Below, one piece after another: positions 60,401 through 64,000 of a DNA stretch of 64,000 nucleotides. A program made the position numbers and the translations under genes. Under the pieces are notes generated by a model, which saw nothing but the letters and a program-made list of their open reading frames with translations, did not search any database and was not told where the DNA came from. The stretch's first letter is position 1, and every line of letters begins with the position of its first letter. Location of the stretch: positions 1 to 64,000 of the forward strand of contig NZ_ANFX01000035.1 of the NCBI RefSeq assembly GCF_000331285.1, in the 5' to 3' direction. This stretch comes from Porphyrobacter sp. AAP82. GTDB lineage: Bacteria; Pseudomonadota; Alphaproteobacteria; Sphingomonadales; Sphingomonadaceae.

Positions 60401-61302
60401 CAGAAATACCCCTCCTGCTTCTTGTCTTCCATCGAGGCTGATTGCCCCTTGTCGATCGCGCGGCCCTGCCGTTCGGAACTGGTGGCGAGCAGCATTTCCT
60501 GGATGAAGTGGCTCATCTCGGTCGCCTCGCTGACGGTCGCGCCGGTGAGCGGATAGCAGCCCAGCGTGCGGAAGCGGACCGAGCGGGTCACCGGTTCCTC
60601 GCCCGCCTCCAGCCGGAAGCGCTCGTCATCGACGACGAGGATCATGCCGTCGCGCTCCACCGTCGGGCGCGGTTTGGCGAAGTAAAGCGGCACGATGTCG
60701 ATGTTCTCGAGCGCGATGTACTGCCAGATGTCGAGCTCGGTCCAGTTGGACAGCGGGAAGACGCGGATGCTCTCCCCCTTGGCTTTCTTGGCGTTGTAGA
60801 GGTTCCACAGCTCGGGGCGCTGGTTCTTGGGGTCCCAGCGGTGGGCGGCGGTGCGGAAGGAGAAGATGCGCTCCTTGGCGCGGGCCTTTTCCTCGTCGCG
60901 CCGCCCGCCGCCGAAGGCTGCATCAAAGCCGTGGGCGGTGAGCGCGCGCTTCAGGGGATCGGTCAGCTGCGCCTGCGAATAGAGCGCGCTGCCGGTGTCG
61001 AAGGGGTTGATGCCCTGCGCCTCGGCGTCCTCGTTCTGGGCGATGATCAGCTTCAGCCCATATTCGCGCACGGTCCGGTCGCGGTGCACGAGCAGGTCCT
61101 GGAAATCCCACCCGCTCGCCACGTGCAGCATCGGGAAAGGCGGCGGCGCGGGGTAGAAGGCCTTGCGCGCCAGATGCAGCATCACCGAGGAATCCTTGCC
61201 CACCGAATAGAGCATTACCGGGTTCTCGGCCTCGGCCACGACCTCGCGAAAGATATGGATGCTCTCGGCTTCGAGCCGCTCGAGATGGGTCAGATTGCGC
61301 AT
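60400..61302 (-). CDS. cysD: Sulfate adenylyltransferase subunit 2
   Basis: A 300-residue ATP pyrophosphatase-fold enzyme: [44 protein letters not shown] with the SGKDS-type PP-loop, [23 protein letters not shown], and the typical C-terminus KKQEGYF. The ATG at 61302 matches family length; the frame runs 13 codons further up. Confidence 0.96.
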   Translation of the reverse strand: MRNLTHLERLEAESIHIFREVVAEAENPVMLYSVGKDSSVMLHLARKAFYPAPPPFPMLHVASGWDFQDLLVHRDRTVREYGLKLIIAQNEDAEAQGINPFDTGSALYSQAQLTDPLKRALTAHGFDAAFGGGRRDEEKARAKERIFSFRTAAHRWDPKNQRPELWNLYNAKKAKGESIRVFPLSNWTELDIWQYIALENIDIVPLYFAKPRPTVERDGMILVVDDERFRLEAGEEPVTRSVRFRTLGCYPLTGATVSEATEMSHFIQEMLLATSSERQGRAIDKGQSASMEDKKQEGYF

Positions 61303-61447
61303 GGCGGTGCAGCTATACGCTGCTGCGCCAGCGACAAGCAATTTTGCCTTTCCCTGCGCAAGGCGGGGCTTGGGTCACCGGCTAGCCATCTCGGCACTTG
61401 CCCTCGGCCTGCGCCCGCGTCAGAGACAGGCGCAAAGGGAGAGACAC

Positions 61448-62530
61448 ATGAACCAGCCATCAGGGCCGCTGACCGGCCTCAAGGTCATCGAATTCAGCGG
61501 CATCGGCCCGGGGCCGCACGTCGCGATGCTGCTTGCCGATCTCGGCGCGGAAGTGGTGCGGATCGACCGCCCCGGCGCGGTGGTTTCCAACCCGGTGGTC
61601 GAGCGCGCACGCCACCGGGTCGGCATCGATCTCAAGAGCGAGGAAGGCAAGGCCTTCTGCCGCGAGGCTGCGGCCAAGGCGGACGTGCTGATCGAGGGTT
61701 TCCGTCCGGGTGTGATGGAGCGGCTGGGTCTGGGGCCGGACGAGCTGCTCGCGCTCAATCCGGGCCTTGTCTATGCCCGCATGACCGGCTGGGGCCAGGA
61801 CGGCCCGCTGGCGCACGCCGCTGGGCACGACATCAACTACATCGCCATCACCGGGGCGCTTTCGGCGGTCGGCAAGGCGGGCGAGACCGCTACGCCGCCG
61901 CAGAACCTCGTCGGCGATTTCGGCGGCGGCTCGATGTATTGCGCCTTCGGGATCATGGCCGCGCTCTACGAGCGTGAACGCTCGGGCAAGGGGCAGGTTG
62001 TCGATGCCGCGATCGTCGACGGGGCGACCAGCCTGATGAGCTTCTTCTTCGGCGTGCGCGGGCGGCCCTTCATCACCACCGAGCGCGGCAAGGGGATGCT
62101 GGGCGGAGCGGCGCATTTCTACCGCTGCTTCAAGTGCGCCGACGGCAAGGAAATCTCGCTCGGCGCGATCGAGAGCCAGTTCTACGCCGAACTGATCGCC
62201 AAGGCCGGCGCGCCGGAGGAACTGGCGCAGGGCCAGATGAACCCCGCCAACTGGGACGACTACGCCGACAAGCTGGCCGCGCTGTTCCTGACCAAGACGC
62301 AAGCCGAATGGTGCGAACTGCTCGAAGGCTCGGACGCGTGCTTTGCGCCGGTGCTCGAACTCGACGAGGCACGCGAGCATCCGCACATGAAAGCGCGCGC
62401 GGCCTATGTCGAACACGAGGGCGAATGGCACACCGCCCCGGCACCGCGCTTCAGTCGCACGCCGGGCGCTGTCCGCTCGAGCGCGGATGACGGGGCCGAT
62501 GTGGTGGCCCGCTGGGCTACGAGTGCCTGA
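61448..62530 (+). CDS. CaiB/BaiF CoA-transferase family, alpha-methylacyl-CoA racemase-like
   Basis: A 360-residue family III CoA-transferase-fold protein. [33 protein letters not shown] is the N-terminal signature. [17 protein letters not shown] and [16 protein letters not shown] supply the His and Asp used by alpha-methylacyl-CoA racemases. It probably epimerises 2-methylacyl-CoA in branched-chain lipid breakdown. ATG with GGGAGAGACAC upstream. Coupled to the MaoC gene by TGATG. Confidence 0.9.
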   Translation: MNQPSGPLTGLKVIEFSGIGPGPHVAMLLADLGAEVVRIDRPGAVVSNPVVERARHRVGIDLKSEEGKAFCREAAAKADVLIEGFRPGVMERLGLGPDELLALNPGLVYARMTGWGQDGPLAHAAGHDINYIAITGALSAVGKAGETATPPQNLVGDFGGGSMYCAFGIMAALYERERSGKGQVVDAAIVDGATSLMSFFFGVRGRPFITTERGKGMLGGAAHFYRCFKCADGKEISLGAIESQFYAELIAKAGAPEELAQGQMNPANWDDYADKLAALFLTKTQAEWCELLEGSDACFAPVLELDEAREHPHMKARAAYVEHEGEWHTAPAPRFSRTPGAVRSSADDGADVVARWATSA

Positions 62531-62985
62531 TGGCGGGCCGCTATTTCGACCAGTGGCAGGTGGGCGACCGGATCGAGCATGAGATCCGGCGCACCGTCAC
62601 CGAGACCGACAACCTGCTGTTCTCGACCATGACCCACAACCCGCAGCCGCTCCACCTCGATGTGGAGGCGGCGAAGGCCAGCGGGTTCGGGCAGATCCTC
62701 GTCAATTCCACCTTCACCTTCAGCCTGCTGGTCGGGCTGTCGGTGGGCGACACGACGCTCGGCACGCTGGTCGCCAATCTCGGCTTCGACAAGGTGGTGA
62801 CGCCCAATCCGGTGTTCATCGGCGACACGCTGCGGGCGTCGAGCGAGGTCAAGGAACTGCGCGCCAGCAAGTCGCGCCCGGATGCCGGGATCGTCACCTT
62901 CATCCACGAAATGCATAACCAGCGCGGCGAAGTGGTGTGCCGCTGCGAGCGTTCCGCGCTGCTTCACCGCACACCGGCAGCTTGA
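62530..62985 (+). CDS. MaoC-family dehydratase
   Basis: A 151-residue hot-dog-fold hydratase. Active-site signature: [21 protein letters not shown] (Asp/His site), followed by [19 protein letters not shown] and [15 protein letters not shown]. It likely hydrates an enoyl-CoA together with the racemase-like enzyme directly upstream. Confidence 0.9.
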   Translation: MAGRYFDQWQVGDRIEHEIRRTVTETDNLLFSTMTHNPQPLHLDVEAAKASGFGQILVNSTFTFSLLVGLSVGDTTLGTLVANLGFDKVVTPNPVFIGDTLRASSEVKELRASKSRPDAGIVTFIHEMHNQRGEVVCRCERSALLHRTPAA

Positions 62986-63040
62986 CGAAAGCCGCGCTGC
63001 CCGCGCACAGTCGCGGCAGAGAGACGAGGGGAGACAATCC

Positions 63041-64000
63041 ATGCGCAAGACATGGACTATGGGGGCCGGGCTTGCAGCCGCAAGCCTGATGGCACTGACA
63101 CTGGCCGGATGCAGCGGCGAAGGGGCGCTTGATCCGGCCCAGACCGGCAATGGCGAGGATACGATCAAGCTCGCCGAGTTCCCCGACCGACCCTATTGGG
63201 GCGACACGCACCTCCACACCGACAATTCGATCGACGCCTTCGGCTTCGGCGTGAGGCTCGGGCCGGAGGAGGCGCTGCGCTTCGCGCGCGGCGAGGCCGT
63301 CACCGCCACCACCGGCGGCAAGGCGCAGCTCGACCGTCCGCTCGATTTCCTCGTGATTGCTGACCACTCCGACGGCCTCGGTGCGACGCGGCGGCTCTAT
63401 GATGCGCCGCGCTGGTACGTGAAGTGGGTGATCGGCGACGAGACAGTACTGCGCTGGTACGACATGATGCACGAAGGGCCCGAAGGGTCGCAGCGTGCCA
63501 TGGCGGAACTGATCACCGCTGCCGCCAACCAGACCTTGCCCCCGGCCCTGAGCGATCCCGAGCGCGCCCGCGAAGGCACCGAGGACATCTGGAACACCCA
63601 GCTCGGCCTGCTCGATCGCTACAACGAACCGGGCGTGTTCACCGCCTTTGCCGGGTTCGAGTGGACGCTGATGCCCGACGGCAACAATCTCCACCGCGTC
63701 GTCATGTTCCGCGACGGCAGCGATCGCACCCGCCAGACCCTGCCGATCCAGGGGATCGACATGAGCGTCGAACAGCTGTGGGACTACATGGCCGGATACG
63801 AGAAGAAAACCGGCGGCAAGGTGCTGGCGATCCCGCACAATTCGAATGTTTCCAACGGTCTGATGTTCGAGACGACCATGGCCGATGGCTCGCCGATGAC
63901 CGCCGAATATGCCGCAAGGCGCGCGGCGGCCGAGCCTGTGGTCGAGGTGACCCAGATCAAGGGCGACAGCGAGACCCACCCCTTCCTCTCGCCCAATGAC
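63041..64000 (+). CDS. DUF3604-domain lipoprotein, truncated by the window edge
   Basis: The first 320 residues of an exported lipoprotein: signal and lipobox (LTLAGCSG), then a DUF3604 start PYWGDTHLHTDNSIDAFGFG with the PHP-like metal-binding HxH, FLVIADHSDGLG, and FTAFAGFEWT. These resemble PHP-type metallohydrolases of unknown substrate. The frame is open at base 64000. The ATG at 63041 follows GAGGGGAGA. Confidence 0.88.
   Translation, partial: MRKTWTMGAGLAAASLMALTLAGCSGEGALDPAQTGNGEDTIKLAEFPDRPYWGDTHLHTDNSIDAFGFGVRLGPEEALRFARGEAVTATTGGKAQLDRPLDFLVIADHSDGLGATRRLYDAPRWYVKWVIGDETVLRWYDMMHEGPEGSQRAMAELITAAANQTLPPALSDPERAREGTEDIWNTQLGLLDRYNEPGVFTAFAGFEWTLMPDGNNLHRVVMFRDGSDRTRQTLPIQGIDMSVEQLWDYMAGYEKKTGGKVLAIPHNSNVSNGLMFETTMADGSPMTAEYAARRAAAEPVVEVTQIKGDSETHPFLSPND

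Overview
The window is high-GC alphaproteobacterial chromosome, most likely Sphingomonadales (Erythrobacteraceae/Sphingomonadaceae type). Evidence: high-GC codon use, a GapR-type DUF2312 protein, a DUF1244 protein, a YebC/RuvC pair, a two-partner-secretion/FecR/CHASE2 group, and sphingomonad-style exopolysaccharide (EPS) genes. The assignment rests on gene content, not a search. I see no rRNA, tRNA or CRISPR array.

Layout. 1-302: gene-free DNA with two copies of a 24-bp repeat resembling an IS21-family end. 303-5383: housekeeping genes (ruvC, yebC, CPBP protease, AAC(3)-I-like acetyltransferase, YbjQ-like, GapR-like, DUF1244, pyruvate kinase). 5400-10903: TpsB/ShlB-type outer-membrane transporter, FecR-domain protein with Gly-Asn repeats, CHASE2-GGDEF-EAL protein. 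11000-13166: small overlapping operon (I78 inhibitor-like lipoprotein, RidA-like, DUF1214, DUF1254) and a CxxC protein. 13333-17731: valine/branched-chain acyl-CoA degradation. 17726-20258: a membrane-anchored protein, an O-antigen ligase-like protein and a small secreted protein.

20416-28275 (minus strand) is a lasso-peptide biosynthetic operon in the order N-D-C-A-K-M-B1-B2: nucleotidyltransferase, ABC exporter, cyclase, precursor, HprK-like kinase, PRMT-like methyltransferase, PqqD-like RRE, B2 protease. The 47-residue precursor has the YxxPxL leader signature and a core predicted to close an 8-residue ring between Ala1 and Glu8. It lies downstream of the cyclase and in the same frame with no stop between them, so the gene either encodes a cyclase-precursor fusion or carries a +1 frameshift. 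Three tailoring-type enzymes accompany it, yet the core ends in Ala, not the Ser expected by known lasso kinases.

28440-61302 is a large EPS/capsule region. It covers dTDP-rhamnose (rfbACDB) and GDP-fucose (gmd, fcl) synthesis, glycosyltransferases, two flippases, pyruvyl transferase plus FrhB-like protein, a polymerase, a NodZ-like fucosyltransferase, Wza/Wzc-type export, ManNAcA synthesis (wecB, wecC), an Alg13/Alg14-like pair and sulfate activation (cysD, cysNC, cysQ). Inside it (41896-45002) sit a spike-base protein of the gene-transfer-agent Rcc01079 type and a 945-residue fibre-like protein, so a probable particle adhesin lies next to the genes that build its likely receptor. The EPS region is mosaic: an AT-richer glycosyltransferase/flippase cassette (about 33965-36388) is followed by an orphan 3' fragment of a second fcl, and base composition shifts again near 45640-47350.

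61448-64000: acyl-CoA racemase-like CoA transferase, MaoC dehydratase, and a DUF3604 lipoprotein that runs off the right edge.
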